Shown here: piece after piece, positions 1-7,846 of the stretch
How positions within the stretch are numbered: position 1 is the first letter of the stretch
Layout of the letters: each line of letters starts with the position of its first letter
From: Polynucleobacter sp.
GTDB taxonomy: Bacteria > Pseudomonadota > Gammaproteobacteria > Burkholderiales > Burkholderiaceae
Assembly: GCA_023257325.1 (NCBI GenBank)
Contig: JALRCP010000215.1
Coordinates: 1-14,052 of the forward strand
DNA length: 14,052 nucleotides
Direction: 5' to 3'
The notes under the pieces: model-generated
What the model saw: only the letters and a program-made list of their open reading frames with translations
Databases searched by the model: none
Told to the model about the DNA's origin: nothing
Made by a program: the position numbers and the translations under genes

Positions 1-19
1 ATCAAAAGATTAGAAAAAA

Positions 20-724
20 TTATGCTGCCATCTTCTTTTTCTTTCTCTTCATAATCTCACCATAGACCATCACGCCTAAAGCACAGACTACCCCTGAAAT
101 CGTTGCGTAATTTTCAATTCCTGATCCAAATTGTTTGATCAAGCCTGGATCAGAGAAAATCATTCCGCCAGCAATCCACCCCAATAGACCGGCGCCTAAA
201 GTCACGATCCATGGGAAGCGATCAATTAAATAGAGAACGATCTGGCTACCACCCACAATCAATGGAATTGAAACCAATAAACCAAACACAATATAGCCAA
301 ATTGATGATGCGCCGCATCGACTTGACCTGCCGCCCCTGCAATTGCAATGACGTTATCCACACTCATAGCAATGTCAGCCACGATGATGGTTTTAACAGC
401 CGCCCATAATTTATCGGAGGCCTCCAACTCGTGCCCATCCTCGTCCTCAGACTGAACCATGAGTTTGTAACCAATCCATAAAAGCAAGATGCCGCCTGTG
501 AATTTAAGGAAAGGAATTTGCAATAAAGTAACAGCGAATGCGACCAACGCCACACGCAAAATAATCGCACCGGCAGTACCCCACATGATGCCTTTACGTC
601 GTTGGTTAGGGTGCAAGTTGCGACATGCCAAAGCAATCACAACGGCATTGTCACCGCCCAACAAAATGTCAATCATGATGATTTGAGCAATAACAGCCCA
701 ATCAATGGTGGCTAGGAATTCCAT
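20..724 (-). CDS. YjbE/TerC-family integral membrane protein, putative metal ion transporter
   Basis: A 234-residue polytopic membrane protein of the TerC superfamily, closest in look to the YjbE-type branch. It has about seven hydrophobic segments. Two family-defining acidic motifs lie in membrane segments: GGDNAVVIA (residues 23-31, D25/N26) and SVDNVIAIA (residues 121-129, D123/N124). These form the repeated D-N signature thought to bind a metal ion. Family members are linked to Mn2+ export and to metal loading of secreted proteins; the substrate here is inferred. A charged loop (QSEDEDGHE, about 91-99) separates the two halves, and the C-terminus is a lysine-rich cytosolic tail. The start is supported by an AGAGGA ribosome binding site about 6 nt upstream on the minus strand. 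A terminator separates it from sucD, so it probably has its own promoter. I see no manganese riboswitch in the short leader. Confidence 0.9.
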   Translation of the reverse strand: MEFLATIDWAVIAQIIMIDILLGGDNAVVIALACRNLHPNQRRKGIMWGTAGAIILRVALVAFAVTLLQIPFLKFTGGILLLWIGYKLMVQSEDEDGHELEASDKLWAAVKTIIVADIAMSVDNVIAIAGAAGQVDAAHHQFGYIVFGLLVSIPLIVGGSQIVLYLIDRFPWIVTLGAGLLGWIAGGMIFSDPGLIKQFGSGIENYATISGVVCALGVMVYGEIMKRKKKKMAA

Positions 725-765
725 GTCGTCCTCTTTTTTAAGTTTTATGGTTTGTTCTATGAAGC

Positions 766-788
766 AAAAACGGGAGCCAGGCTCCCGT
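766..788 (-). terminator. Intrinsic terminator downstream of sucD
   Basis: Read on the minus strand, ACGGGAG and CTCCCGT form a perfect 7-bp GC-rich stem around a 5-nt loop (770-788). A run of five T follows at once (complement of A766-770). It starts 24 nt after the sucD stop, so it should end the sucCD transcript before the terC-like gene. On the plus strand there is no matching T run, so it is probably one-directional. Confidence 0.85.
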
Positions 789-811
789 CTTTGATGCCAT
801 TCATGACAATA

Positions 812-1705
812 TTACAACAATGCTTTGAGTAATTTGCCCATTTCTGATGGATTACGTGTCACTGTAAAGCCACACTCTTCCATAATGACCAATTTCGCAT
901 CAGCCGTATCAGCACCACCTGAAATCAAGGCACCTGCGTGACCCATGCGTTTACCTGCTGGAGCTGTTACGCCAGCAATGAAACCAACCACTGGTTTTTT
1001 CATATTTGCTTTACACCAACGAGCGGCTTCAGCTTCATCTGGACCACCGATTTCACCAATCATAATGACTGCATCAGTATCTGGATCGTCATTGAATGCT
1101 TTCATCACGTCAATGTGCTTTAGACCATTGATTGGGTCACCACCAATACCAACCGCTGAAGACTGGCCAAGACCGATTTCAGTCAATTGAGCAACCGCCT
1201 CATAAGTCAAAGTACCAGAACGACTGACCACGCCAATGCGTCCTTTACGGTGAATATGACCTGGCATGATGCCAATCTTGATTTCGTCTGGCGTAATCAA
1301 CCCTGGGCAGTTAGGGCCAAGTAACAAAGTTTTCTTGCCACCTTTGGCTTCTTTAGCAGCCATTTTGTTACGAACTTCTAACATGTCACGAACTGGAATG
1401 CCTTCAGTGATACAGATTGCTAAATCTAAGTCTGCCTCGACTGCTTCCCAAATTGCGGCTGCGGCACCTGCAGGTGGCACATAGATCACAGAAACTGTGG
1501 CACCTGTTTCTGCAGCAGCTTCTTTCACTGATGCATAAATAGGAATATCAAAAATTTTCTCGCCAGCTTTTTTAGGGTTCACGCCAGCAACAAAGCACTC
1601 TTTGCCGTTTGCGTATTCTTGACACTTTTCAGTGTGGAACTGACCTGTTTTACCAGTGATACCTTGAGTAATAACTCGTGTGTTTTTATTAATAAGAATA
1701 GACAT
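812..1705 (-). CDS. sucD: Succinyl-CoA synthetase (ADP-forming), alpha subunit
   Basis: The alpha subunit of succinyl-CoA ligase, which interconverts succinyl-CoA and succinate with substrate-level phosphorylation of ADP in the TCA cycle; it works as a complex with SucC in the cytosol. The 297-residue length is close to the usual size. The N-terminal Rossmann-like CoA-binding domain has GITGKTGQFHTE (residues 15-26). The LLGPNCPGLITP stretch (about 128-139) is the usual ligase signature. The active-site phosphohistidine is H256 in KRMGHAGALISGG. It lies 25 nt downstream of sucC in the same direction, which fits a sucCD operon. The AGGAATCTAA stretch just before the ATG provides a ribosome binding site. 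Nothing appears truncated. Confidence 0.98.
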   Translation of the reverse strand: MSILINKNTRVITQGITGKTGQFHTEKCQEYANGKECFVAGVNPKKAGEKIFDIPIYASVKEAAAETGATVSVIYVPPAGAAAAIWEAVEADLDLAICITEGIPVRDMLEVRNKMAAKEAKGGKKTLLLGPNCPGLITPDEIKIGIMPGHIHRKGRIGVVSRSGTLTYEAVAQLTEIGLGQSSAVGIGGDPINGLKHIDVMKAFNDDPDTDAVIMIGEIGGPDEAEAARWCKANMKKPVVGFIAGVTAPAGKRMGHAGALISGGADTADAKLVIMEECGFTVTRNPSEMGKLLKALL

Positions 1706-1730
1706 TTAGATTCCTTTCGTGGCCGGGGGC

Positions 1731-2891
1731 TTATTTAACCGCTGCAACAGCTTTAGTTGCTGCTTCAGCCATCGTGTCTGCACTAATAATTGGCAGGCCA
1801 GATTCAGCCAACATTTTCTTACCAAGCTCTTCGTTGGTACCCTTCATACGCACCACCAAAGGCACGCTCAAGTTCACCGCTTTACAAGCCGTGATCACAC
1901 CATCAGCAATCACATCACACTTCATGATGCCACCGAAGATGTTGACCAAAATCGCTTTAACGTCTTTGTTTTTCAACATGATCTTGAATGCTTCAGTCAC
2001 TTTTTCGGCTGTCGCACCACCACCTACGTCTAAGAAGTTTGCTGGCTCACCACCAAACAGCTTAATGGTATCCATGGTTGCCATCGCCAAACCTGCACCG
2101 TTCACTAAACAACCAATGTTGCCATCTAGAGAGATATAAGCCAAGTCGAATTTAGAAGCCTCTACTTCAGCTGGATCTTCCTCATCTAAATCGCGGTAAG
2201 CCACGATTTCTGGATGACGGAACAACGCATTAGAGTCAAAGTTGAACTTAGCATCCAAGGCTTTGATATTGCCGTTGCCTTCAAGAATCAATGGGTTAAT
2301 TTCAACCAAAGAAGCATCTGTATCCATATACACTTTGTATAGGTTTTGAAGAACTTGTTTGGCTTGTGCCTGTGATGCTTCTGGCACACCAATACCTTGA
2401 GCCAACTTGGTTGCATCCGCATCTGTCAAACCAACGAGCGGGTTTACAAATGCTTTGATAATTTTTTCTGGGGTTTTTGCGGCTACTTCTTCAATATCCA
2501 TACCGCCTTCACTTGAAGCCATCACCACGACTGATTGAGTTGCACGGTCAGTCAAAATACCCACGTAATATTCTTTTTTAATATCAGCACCGTCTTCAAC
2601 GAGCAAACGACGGACTTTTTGTCCCTCAGGACCGGTTTGGTGAGTCTTTAACTGCATGCCCATGATTTGGCTTGCATAGGTTTTGACTTCATCAAGACTT
2701 TTGGCAACCTTAACGCCACCACCCTTACCACGACCACCTGCATGAATTTGCGCTTTAACAACCCACACTGGGCCGCCTAATTTTTTTGCAGCTTCTACTG
2801 CTTCATCGACGCTTAAAGCCGAAATACCATTAGGTACTGGTACATTGAATTGACGCAAGATTTCCTTGCCTTGGTACTCGTGGATCTTCAT
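1731..2891 (-). CDS. sucC: Succinyl-CoA synthetase (ADP-forming), beta subunit
   Basis: The beta subunit of succinyl-CoA synthetase, carrying the nucleotide-binding ATP-grasp domain and the succinate-binding site; partner of SucD. At 386 residues it is full length. Visible motifs are the N-terminal [12 protein letters not shown], the glycine-rich nucleotide loop [12 protein letters not shown] (residues 50-61), the metal-binding EINPL (E197, N199), D213 in LDAKFNFD, and the C-terminal [16 protein letters not shown] (about 317-331) that faces the alpha-subunit histidine. AGGGAG lies 5 nt before the ATG on the minus strand, a strong ribosome binding site that fixes the start. It is the first gene of sucCD; the 108-bp AT-rich gap upstream (2892-2999) is where a promoter would be expected, but I could not pick a convincing -35/-10 pair there. 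Confidence 0.98.
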   Translation of the reverse strand: MKIHEYQGKEILRQFNVPVPNGISALSVDEAVEAAKKLGGPVWVVKAQIHAGGRGKGGGVKVAKSLDEVKTYASQIMGMQLKTHQTGPEGQKVRRLLVEDGADIKKEYYVGILTDRATQSVVVMASSEGGMDIEEVAAKTPEKIIKAFVNPLVGLTDADATKLAQGIGVPEASQAQAKQVLQNLYKVYMDTDASLVEINPLILEGNGNIKALDAKFNFDSNALFRHPEIVAYRDLDEEDPAEVEASKFDLAYISLDGNIGCLVNGAGLAMATMDTIKLFGGEPANFLDVGGGATAEKVTEAFKIMLKNKDVKAILVNIFGGIMKCDVIADGVITACKAVNLSVPLVVRMKGTNEELGKKMLAESGLPIISADTMAEAATKAVAAVK

Positions 2892-2999
2892 TAAGGCTCC
2901 CTATTGAATAGTCTGAAAATACTAATATTTTTAGCTTACTTAACTCTGTCTATTTAGCTTTTTTACTAACTAATCTTTCTATTATCGCTTTTTCGAGAA

Positions 3000-3572
3000 T
3001 TAAGACTCTTTTTTTGGCATTTCTATAGGTTTTATAGGTGCCCCAAACCAGGCTGGATGGTACTGTTTAACGGTTTCTCCATCGGTTCTGAGGATTTGGC
3101 AACGATTGAGTTGAAATGGCATTTTTCCGGTTCCTTGGTCAGTCACCTTGAAAACTTCCCCTGCAAATGCCTGAATCGCAGCAGTTGGGATTACTGTGCA
3201 CAGCTCTGTCATGTGTGAACAACCTAAAACACCCCCCAGGCGCTCTTTGACCCCAGCCCTAAATCCATCGGCCAAATTGAGGCCAATGAGCTTTTTGTAA
3301 TCTGGCTCAATTTTTTGACAGTTTTGGTTATACGGTGCCGCTTTCGTCTGCGCGCTGGCATCCACAATATTGAGCTGTATATCAATCGTGACAGTCAAAA
3401 CCATGTGATGAATCGGCTCGCCCTTAGCTTTGATGCCCGATGCCAAATGAAAATCTTTTTCTTTTAAATCAATCAGCGTTGCCTCAACATCCCATAAACC
3501 GTCATCGCGACGATAAGCCTGTGTTTTTATATCTCTAGTGTGAATGAGGGTTCTGGAAGAGGCTAAAGTCAT
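3000..3572 (-). CDS. DUF2889 domain-containing protein
   Basis: A 190-residue protein that I match to the DUF2889 family by its overall pattern: an N-terminal basic segment, RRDDGLWDVEATLIDLK (about 21-37), then PIHHMVLTVTID (about 53-64), a central CSHMTELC stretch, and a C-terminal HPAWFG. The function is unknown. There is no signal peptide or clear membrane segment, so it is probably cytosolic. It begins 23 nt after the recX stop on the same strand and ends 108 nt before sucC, so it may be transcribed with recA-recX. The start codon has only a weak purine stretch upstream. Family assignment is from memory of the sequence pattern; catalytic residues cannot be named. Confidence 0.82.
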   Translation of the reverse strand: MTLASSRTLIHTRDIKTQAYRRDDGLWDVEATLIDLKEKDFHLASGIKAKGEPIHHMVLTVTIDIQLNIVDASAQTKAAPYNQNCQKIEPDYKKLIGLNLADGFRAGVKERLGGVLGCSHMTELCTVIPTAAIQAFAGEVFKVTDQGTGKMPFQLNRCQILRTDGETVKQYHPAWFGAPIKPIEMPKKES

Positions 3573-3595
3573 GCTTCTAGTCTACACCAAGCCAA

Positions 3596-4069
3596 TTATT
3601 CTGGCTGATCATCATTAGGGCTGTATCGCCCAGTCACAATTCGGCTGACAATCTCCAATGGAAATCCTTTTGAAACCAAATAACGCATCTGCTTGCTACG
3701 CTCTTTGGGATCCTTGGTGACCCCTTCTGTGAATTTTCTTTGCCATAAATCCCAGGCGCGATTGGCATCAGAATGTTTGAGGTTTTCTCTTAATTCCGAC
3801 AAAGAGGGGCCGTTGATGCCTTGCTGTTTTAATTCTTCGACGATTTTTAAACTGCCATAACGTTCAGACTTTCGTCGCACCAATCCTTCGGCATATCGCT
3901 GATCTGAAAGCCAAGATTGATGGACCAATTTTTCAATCAACTCGTCTAATTCATTTTCCGATTCTGCATATGGCAAGAGCTTCTTGCGAAGCTCTTGGCG
4001 ACTGTGCTCTCTTCTGGACAAATATCGAAGAGCTCGCCCCATCAAACTAGGGGCTTGCTGTTTAGGCAT
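3596..4069 (-). CDS. recX: Regulatory protein RecX
   Basis: RecX binds RecA filaments and limits RecA activity in recombination and the SOS response. The protein is predicted at 157 residues and consists of the family's tandem three-helix repeats, with [19 protein letters not shown] near the N-terminus, then [20 protein letters not shown] and a C-terminal [18 protein letters not shown] chose the ATG at 4067-4069, which overlaps the recA stop codon by 8 bp and gives [15 protein letters not shown] longer reading from 4138 would run 77 bp into recA and adds an unconserved leader. The overlap and lack of a strong ribosome binding site suggest translational coupling to recA. Like recA, it should be SOS-induced through the shared upstream LexA box. 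Confidence 0.92.
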   Translation of the reverse strand: MPKQQAPSLMGRALRYLSRREHSRQELRKKLLPYAESENELDELIEKLVHQSWLSDQRYAEGLVRRKSERYGSLKIVEELKQQGINGPSLSELRENLKHSDANRAWDLWQRKFTEGVTKDPKERSKQMRYLVSKGFPLEIVSRIVTGRYSPNDDQPE

Positions 4070-5144
4070 CCGCTTCTTCTTTAGGAGAAATGACTGAACC
4101 CATATTAACGCCGAGTTTTTCACGAATCTTCGCTTCAATCTCTTTAGCGATTTCAGGATTTTCTTTTAAGAATTCGCGCGCATTGTCCTTGCCCTGACCT
4201 ACACGCTCGCCGTTATAGCTATACCAAGCACCTGATTTTTCAACGATGTCGCACTCAACGCCCAAGTCAATCACTTCACCCTGTCTTGAGATACCCTCGC
4301 CGTACATGATGTCAAAGATAGCCTCCCTAAACGGAGGTGAAACTTTATTTTTTACCACTTTGACTCGAGTTTCATTTCCGACAATTTCATCGCCCTTTTT
4401 AATGCTGCCAATACGGCGAATATCTAAGCGCATCGATGCATAAAATTTCAGAGCGTTACCACCCGTGGTTGTCTCTGGAGAGCCAAACATCACACCAATC
4501 TTCATACGAATTTGGTTAATGAAAATCACCATTGAATTCGTGCGCTTGATGGTGCCTGTTAATTTACGCAAGGCTTGGCTCATTAATCGTGCTTGTAAAC
4601 CTGGCAATGAATCACCCATATCACCTTCGATTTCAGCACGAGGAACCAATGCAGCCACTGAGTCAATCACAATCAAATCAATTGATCCGGAGCGCACCAA
4701 AGCATCCGCGATTTCTAGAGCTTGTTCACCGGTATCTGGTTGAGAAATGAGTAAATTATTGACATCCACACCTAATTTCGCGGCATATTGCACATCCAGA
4801 GCGTGTTCAGCATCAATAAATGCACAGGTACCACCCAGTTTTTGCATTTCTGCAACGGCGTGCAAGGTCAATGTTGTTTTACCGGATGACTCTGGTCCAT
4901 AAATCTCAATCACACGACCACGAGCCAAGCCGCCCACCCCTAGGGCAATATCAAGACCCAAAGAGCCCGTTGATACCACTTGGATATCTTGGCCAATATC
5001 ACTGTCTCCAAGACGCATGATGGAGCCCTTACCAAACTGCTTTTCAATCTGTGCCAAGGCTGCATTCAGAGCTTTTTGCTTATCTGAGCTCATTCCATCA
5101 ATGTCCGCAGGGCCAGATCCAGATTTCTTTTTATGGTCTTCCAT
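4062..5144 (-). CDS. recA: Recombinase RecA
   Basis: RecA forms ATP-dependent filaments on single-stranded DNA, carries out strand exchange, and triggers LexA self-cleavage in the SOS response. The 360-residue protein has Walker A GPESSGKT (residues 83-90), Walker B LIVIDS (D161), the [22 protein letters not shown] loop region, and an acidic C-terminal tail. The first ATG is preceded by AAGGA at about 6 nt, which supports this start; a second Met at residue 18 also precedes conserved sequence, so the first 17 residues are a variable leader. A LexA box overlaps the predicted promoter about 60-75 bp upstream. It overlaps recX by 8 bp downstream. Confidence 0.98.
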   Translation of the reverse strand: MEDHKKKSGSGPADIDGMSSDKQKALNAALAQIEKQFGKGSIMRLGDSDIGQDIQVVSTGSLGLDIALGVGGLARGRVIEIYGPESSGKTTLTLHAVAEMQKLGGTCAFIDAEHALDVQYAAKLGVDVNNLLISQPDTGEQALEIADALVRSGSIDLIVIDSVAALVPRAEIEGDMGDSLPGLQARLMSQALRKLTGTIKRTNSMVIFINQIRMKIGVMFGSPETTTGGNALKFYASMRLDIRRIGSIKKGDEIVGNETRVKVVKNKVSPPFREAIFDIMYGEGISRQGEVIDLGVECDIVEKSGAWYSYNGERVGQGKDNAREFLKENPEIAKEIEAKIREKLGVNMGSVISPKEEADA

Positions 5145-5192
5145 AGTCGTCCTTATTTAAAATTAGGTGTATTTTTGTCATATTCTTTGTTT

Positions 5193-5208
5193 TACAGTAA
5201 TTACTGTA
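5193..5208. repeat. 16-bp perfect palindrome overlapping the SOS box
   Basis: TACAGTAATTACTGTA is a perfect 16-bp inverted repeat. Its right half shares CTGTA with the LexA box. The ACAG/CTGT arms are separated by 6 bp, not the 8 bp of a standard LexA site, so it is either a degenerate second site or a chance by-product of the AT-rich centre. Confidence 0.6.
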
Positions 5209-5231
5209 TATAAAAACAGTACTCTGTGCAA
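5203..5231 (-). promoter_or_regulatory. Predicted recA promoter
   Basis: Read on the minus strand, TTGCAC (complement of 5226-5231) and TACAGT (complement of 5203-5208) are separated by exactly 17 bp, a plausible sigma-70 -35/-10 pair. The -10 is about 58 nt from the recA ATG. The LexA box lies in the spacer and overlaps the -10, the same layout as the well-studied E. coli recA promoter. The -10 matches the consensus at only four of six positions. Confidence 0.6.
5204..5219. promoter_or_regulatory. LexA binding site (SOS box) of recA
   Basis: CTGTATATAAAAACAG fits CTGT-N8-ACAG, the gammaproteobacterial and betaproteobacterial LexA operator, with an AT-only centre. It lies 60-75 bp upstream of recA and over its predicted -10, so LexA would block RNA polymerase until DNA damage. 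The divergent response regulator starts 118 bp away on the other side, too far for obvious direct control. Confidence 0.88.
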
Positions 5232-5277
5232 GCCATTTTTTTATTAATGGCTAGAATATGCATTAGAAACCAAATTT

Positions 5278-5308
5278 TTGCTGCTTAAACTCAGCAATTG
5301 CTTATAAA
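5278..5308 (+). promoter_or_regulatory. Possible promoter of the two-component operon
   Basis: TTGCTG (5278-5283) and TATAAA (5303-5308) could serve as -35 and -10, but their spacing of 19 bp is longer than ideal. Two copies of GCTTA (5283 and 5300) lie 17 bp apart within it; OmpR-type regulators often bind direct repeats, so self-regulation is possible. Weak evidence. Confidence 0.3.
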
Positions 5309-5336
5309 AACGTAAGAATTTTGCTGATAGGGTTGT

Positions 5337-6038
5337 ATGAGAATACTGATTGCTGAAGATGACAGTGTTTTGGCTGATGGATTAACTAGATCCCTCAGGC
5401 AGTCTGGCTATGCAGTGGACCATGTCAAAGATGGTCAATCTGCTGATTTGGCCCTTTCTGCCCAAGCATTTGACTTGTTAATTTTGGACCTAGGTTTGCC
5501 AAAAATGACAGGGCTTGAAGTTCTAAAACGCTTGCGAGCCAGAAATTCCATGTTACCTGTGCTGATTTTGACTGCTGCAGACTCGACCGAAGAAAGAGTC
5601 AAGGGCTTAGATCACGGTGCTGACGATTACATGGCAAAACCCTTTGCACTCTCTGAATTAGAAGCCCGCGTGAGAGCCTTGACAAGGCGTGGCACAGGCG
5701 GTGGGCCCACTGTAGTGAAGCATGGTCCTTTGCAGTTTGATCAAGTCGGTCGCGTGGCTTACATTGATGAAAAAATGCTTGAGCTATCTGCTCGTGAATT
5801 GGGCTTATTAGAAGTGTTACTCAAACGAGTGGGACGGTTGGTTTCAAAAGATCAGTTGGTAGATCATTTGTGTGAATGGGGCGAAGAAGTGAGCAACAAC
5901 GCGATTGAAGTGTATGTCCATCGTCTTCGTAAAAAAATAGAGGTTGGCGGCATACGCATTGCCACCATCAGAGGCTTGGGTTACTGCTTAGAAAAGTTTC
6001 AAGCTCCCAGCAATCCTGCCCCCGCATCTGAAGTCTAA
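5337..6038 (+). CDS. OmpR/PhoB-type response regulator (TctD/QseB-like)
   Basis: A two-component DNA-binding regulator of 233 residues. The receiver domain (about 1-115) has the acidic pocket E7-D8-D9, phospho-acceptor D51 in LILDLGLP, T79 and K101 in the KPF motif. The C-terminal winged-helix domain (about 128-222) ends in the family's SNNAIEVYVHRLRKKI...IRGLGYCLE signature. The start at ATG 5337 is preceded by AGGG about 4 nt upstream. The kinase gene follows after 8 nt, so the two are an operon and a cognate pair. The sequence resembles TctD and QseB regulators; given the TctE-type kinase and the DUF4212 gene downstream, control of carboxylate uptake is a reasonable inference, not shown by the sequence. 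Confidence 0.93.
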   Translation: MRILIAEDDSVLADGLTRSLRQSGYAVDHVKDGQSADLALSAQAFDLLILDLGLPKMTGLEVLKRLRARNSMLPVLILTAADSTEERVKGLDHGADDYMAKPFALSELEARVRALTRRGTGGGPTVVKHGPLQFDQVGRVAYIDEKMLELSARELGLLEVLLKRVGRLVSKDQLVDHLCEWGEEVSNNAIEVYVHRLRKKIEVGGIRIATIRGLGYCLEKFQAPSNPAPASEV

Positions 6039-6046
6039 ATTTTCAA

Positions 6047-7537
6047 ATGGCTGATGTTCGTCCTGCACTAGATGCCGAACTTCAACAGCTTCTGCCACCA
6101 GAGTCTTATGACTTAAGACCCACTAGCAAAGGTCCAAGATCACTGTTTGGTGAAATTCTGGACTGGATGCTGGCCCCCTTGCTACTTTTGTGGCCCATGA
6201 GTATTGCGGTGACTTATCTGGTTGCTCAATCTATTGCCAATGCCCCCTTTGATCGCAGTCTTGAAAATAGTGTGCAAGCCATTGCGCAACAAATTAAAAC
6301 AGTGGATGGCGCAATTTCTTTAACGCTTCCGATGTCTGCCAGACAAATTCTGCGAGCGGATGAGAACGACACCATTTATTTTCAGGTGGTGGGCCAACGC
6401 GGCGAGCTAATTGCTGGAGATAAAGACTTACCGCTTCCAATTGATGGTGACCCATTACACGCAGGGGTTGTGACCTATCGAGATAGCCGAATTGCTGGTA
6501 ATGAAGTGCGCATTGCCGCAACGTTAATCATGCACACCAGTACCAATGGGTCACATCCGATTTTGGTTCAGGTGGCAGAGACGTTGGAAAAAAGATCACA
6601 ACTAGCTAATGAAATTATCAAAGGCGTGATATTGCCTCAATTTATTATTTTGCCAATTGTGGTGGTGTTGGTTTGGTTTGGTCTGAGTCGTGGCTTAGCC
6701 CCTTTAAATGCACTACAAAACCGTATCAGAAATCGAAAGAGCGATGACATCAGCCCCATTGAAGAACGCGCAGCCCCTCAAGAAATCATGCCATTGATTT
6801 CAAGCTTTAATGATGTGCTGTATCAATTGGAAGATTCGGTGCAATCTCAAAAACGTTTTATTGCTGATGCAGCCCATCAACTTAAAACCCCGTTGGCAGG
6901 TTTGCGCATGCAAGCTGAATTAGCGCAACGTGAAAGCAGTCCCGAGGAATTACAGCGATCCTTAGAACAAATTGCTGATAGTTCTACACGTGCCACACGT
7001 TTGGTGCAGCAGCTTCTATCACTGGCCAGGATGGAAAACACCAACAAACTCAGTGAAAAGATTTTGATTGATTTATCCCAAGCCGCTGTTGATGCAACTA
7101 AGAATTGGCTACCAGCCGCATGGGAAAAAAACATCGACTTGGGTTGCCAGACGCATGATCGCTCAAACAAAATTTATGGCAACCCTGTCATGCTCAAAGA
7201 GCTGTTTCATAATTTATTAGATAACGCAATTAAATATACGCCCCCCAATGGCGTTGTGACAGTAGACGTGAGACATGCCAATCAGCCAGGCCTCATGATC
7301 ATTGAAGTCAAAGACACAGGACCTGGCATACCCCCTGAGGAAAGACAGCGAGTTTTAGAACGTTTTTATCGAGTACTTGGTAGTGACGTTGAGGGTTCCG
7401 GTCTTGGTTTAGCCATTGTGAAAGAGATTGCTACTCAGCATGGTGGCAAATTGGAAATTCTTGAAAATGTGTATCAAGAAAACCCTCTTAAATACGGCAC
7501 CTGCATGAGAATTTATCTCCCCACAGGTACACCATGA
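6047..7537 (+). CDS. Sensor histidine kinase with 2CSK_N-type sensor region (TctE-like)
   Basis: A membrane-bound histidine kinase of 496 residues. A cytosolic N-terminus of about 40 residues precedes TM1 (about 42-63); a periplasmic domain (about 64-193) resembles the two-component sensor kinase N-terminal domain of TctE and QseC relatives; TM2 is about 194-213. The HisKA domain has the phospho-accepting H277 in FIADAAHQLKTPLAGLR. The ATPase domain has the N box (D392-N393 in NLLDNAIKYTP), DTGPGIP (from D423), and GSGLGLAIV (from G450). All catalytic motifs are intact. It starts 8 nt after the response regulator stop with no clear ribosome binding site, so translation is probably coupled. 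It overlaps the DUF4212 gene by 4 bp (ATGA). The ligand is unknown; small carboxylates are suggested by the family. Confidence 0.93.
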   Translation: MADVRPALDAELQQLLPPESYDLRPTSKGPRSLFGEILDWMLAPLLLLWPMSIAVTYLVAQSIANAPFDRSLENSVQAIAQQIKTVDGAISLTLPMSARQILRADENDTIYFQVVGQRGELIAGDKDLPLPIDGDPLHAGVVTYRDSRIAGNEVRIAATLIMHTSTNGSHPILVQVAETLEKRSQLANEIIKGVILPQFIILPIVVVLVWFGLSRGLAPLNALQNRIRNRKSDDISPIEERAAPQEIMPLISSFNDVLYQLEDSVQSQKRFIADAAHQLKTPLAGLRMQAELAQRESSPEELQRSLEQIADSSTRATRLVQQLLSLARMENTNKLSEKILIDLSQAAVDATKNWLPAAWEKNIDLGCQTHDRSNKIYGNPVMLKELFHNLLDNAIKYTPPNGVVTVDVRHANQPGLMIIEVKDTGPGIPPEERQRVLERFYRVLGSDVEGSGLGLAIVKEIATQHGGKLEILENVYQENPLKYGTCMRIYLPTGTP

Positions 7538-7764
7538 AAACTTGGCAAAAAAATAAGCGTCTCATTCTGATTCTTTTGAGTATTTGGTTTTTGACGACCC
7601 TAATTGTTGGCTTGGCTCCTGAATTTTTAAGGTTCAGTTTCTTTGGCTGGAACTTTACTTACTGGTGGGGGGCGCAAGGCGCAGTCCTGATTTACCTCGG
7701 TCTAACTTGGTATTACGCCTACAAAATGCACCAATACGATAAGAAGAAAAAATTAGATCAATAA
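7534..7764 (+). CDS. DUF4212 protein, putative small subunit of a sodium:solute symporter
   Basis: A 76-residue membrane protein with two hydrophobic segments (about 9-27 and 44-63) and a lysine-rich cytosolic tail. The FFGWNFTYWWGAQGAV stretch between them matches the DUF4212 family, the small subunit found with large SSS-family sodium:solute symporters of the acetate/lactate type. Its ATG overlaps the kinase stop (ATGA), so it belongs to the two-component operon. The large symporter subunit that normally follows is missing: the next gene is a DUF6352 protein 82 bp away. It may act with a subunit encoded elsewhere, or be a leftover. Family assignment is good; function is inferred. Confidence 0.85.
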   Translation: MKTWQKNKRLILILLSIWFLTTLIVGLAPEFLRFSFFGWNFTYWWGAQGAVLIYLGLTWYYAYKMHQYDKKKKLDQ

Positions 7765-7805
7765 AATTCATTAACCCTAAAAATCAAACGGTCTATCAAT
7801 CGTTC

Positions 7806-7834
7806 AGTTTTTTCGTTGCACAATTGAAAAAACT
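7806..7834. repeat. 9-bp perfect inverted repeat ahead of the DUF6352 gene
   Basis: AGTTTTTTC (7806-7814) and GAAAAAACT (7826-7834) are perfect complements around an 11-nt loop. It ends 12 nt before the next start codon, just before the GGA of the likely ribosome binding site. It is AT-rich, so the hairpin is weak and there is no T run after it; a terminator or an operator is possible. Confidence 0.5.
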
Positions 7835-7846
7835 CTGGAACATCCT

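Noticed and set aside
725..765. Manganese riboswitch ahead of the terC-like gene
   Set aside because: The space between the terminator and the start codon is only about 40 nt, far too short for a yybP-ykoY element.
2892..2999. Possible promoter elements for sucCD in the AT-rich gap
   Set aside because: Several TATAAT-like and TTGACA-like words occur, but none form a well-spaced pair that stands out from the AT-rich background.
364..3000. Several open frames antisense to terC, sucC and sucD
   Set aside because: They lie inside strongly conserved coding genes, lack ribosome binding sites, and have no recognisable domain; they mirror the codon pattern of the real genes.
4069..4138. Longer recX reading frame starting at 4138
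   Set aside because: It would extend 77 bp into recA and add an unconserved leader; the ATG at 4069 overlaps the recA stop by 8 bp and begins a typical RecX N-terminus.
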